From Methanocalculus sp. (GTDB lineage Archaea > Halobacteriota > Methanomicrobia > Methanomicrobiales > Methanocorpusculaceae), in the NCBI RefSeq assembly GCF_029762515.1, contig NZ_JARVGN010000132.1, positions 1 through 5,384 on the forward strand: a stretch of 5,384 bases of DNA. Direction: 5' to 3'. Below the pieces are notes generated by a model. The model was not told the DNA's origin. It did not search any database and worked only from the letters and a program-made list of their open reading frames with translations. The first letter of the stretch is position 1. Every line of letters begins with the position of its first letter. A program made the position numbers and the translations under genes. Shown here piece by piece: positions 5,231 through 5,384 of this stretch.

Positions 5231-5384
5231 AGGTCGCAGGGCAACGGGGTGCAACGAATCCGGGAACAATTCTCCCAACGATTCGCTTTACCTGGCCACC
5301 TTGCCGGGAAACCGGTCTGGTGGTGACATGCCCGTGTGGGGACAGCTGCTTTGGATATGGCAGCAGTTCCCGGGATCCGGTATC
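5231..5384 (+). ncRNA. Candidate structured RNA or structured leader, running off the window
   Basis: The stretch after the TATA box folds by eye into consecutive helices. A five-pair stem GGGCA (5239-5243) with TGCCC (5329-5333) encloses two hairpins. The first is CGAATC (5255-5260) with GATTCG (5280-5285), carrying GGGA (5262-5265) with TCCC (5273-5276) inside. The second is CCACC (5296-5300) with GGTGG (5319-5323), topped after a two-by-two internal loop by CCGG-GAAA-CCGG (5304-5315), that is, a GNRA tetraloop. A third hairpin, 5338-5371, has GGGGAC pairing with GTTCCC, one A-A mismatch, then GCTGC with GCAGC. No convincing reading frame crosses it. I do not see the RNase P box GAGGAAAGTCC, the SRP helix-8 signature, tRNA T-loops or 5S motifs. 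It could be a novel RNA, a structured 5' leader of a gene beyond the edge, or an rRNA operon leader. The strand is inferred from the TATA box. Confidence 0.45.

Noticed and set aside
4989..5326. Several 60-70 codon frames on both strands in the right-hand intergenic stretch
   Set aside because: They overlap each other, lack ribosome-binding sites and family resemblance, and one crosses the TATA box and the hairpins of the candidate RNA.
5231..5384. RNase P RNA, SRP RNA, 5S rRNA, tRNA, or a TPP, cobalamin or c-di-GMP riboswitch
   Set aside because: The conserved boxes I know for these (for example GAGGAAAGTCC, the SRP helix-8 GGAAG/AGCAG element, a GTTCRA T-loop, CTGAGA, GCCACTG) are not present in the visible part. 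The leader of an rRNA operon remains possible since the sequence is cut off.
1..5384. CRISPR array, insertion sequence or integrase
   Set aside because: No regularly spaced repeats of CRISPR length, no transposase or recombinase gene, and no terminal inverted repeats were seen. The GGTAT repeats are too short and irregular.

Overview
The window looks like part of the chromosome of a methanogenic euryarchaeon, most likely of the Methanomicrobiales. The inference rests on archaeal-style signals (TATA-like boxes, oligo-T terminators, several starts without a Shine-Dalgarno site) and on the gene set: an OFA-type MFS carrier, a DEAD-box helicase with a DbpA-type tail, a RelE-family toxin, and a DUF2156 protein next to a GNAT protein. 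No marker gene fixes the genus.

Left part (1-2860, plus strand, GC-rich). The 3' part of an OFA-family MFS transporter enters from the left edge and ends at a hairpin-plus-T terminator. A complete 526-residue DEAD-box RNA helicase (DeaD type) follows and ends at an oligo-T tract. The two genes appear to be separate units.

Middle part (about 2880-3550, clearly AT-richer). This is a small toxin-antitoxin-like module in an unusual layout. A 63-residue protein resembling the C-terminal half of a Phd/YefM antitoxin lies on the plus strand. A complete RelE/ParE-family toxin lies on the minus strand. The two are tail to tail and their stop codons overlap by four bases, so they cannot share an operon. 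About 170 bases without a convincing gene separate the toxin start from the next gene.

Right part (3554-4925, minus strand). Two genes form a probable operon: a GNAT acetyltransferase with a degenerate acetyl-CoA loop, then a DUF2156 protein whose start lies inside the end of the GNAT gene.

Right end (4926-5384). No convincing protein gene is present. The stretch holds the promoter region of the minus-strand operon, two strong hairpins and repeated GGTAT motifs. Further right, a clear TATA box is followed at the expected distance by a densely self-complementary stretch that runs off the window edge. That stretch is the best candidate for something undescribed: a structured non-coding RNA or a structured leader. 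I could not match it to RNase P RNA, SRP RNA, 5S rRNA, tRNA or a riboswitch I know.
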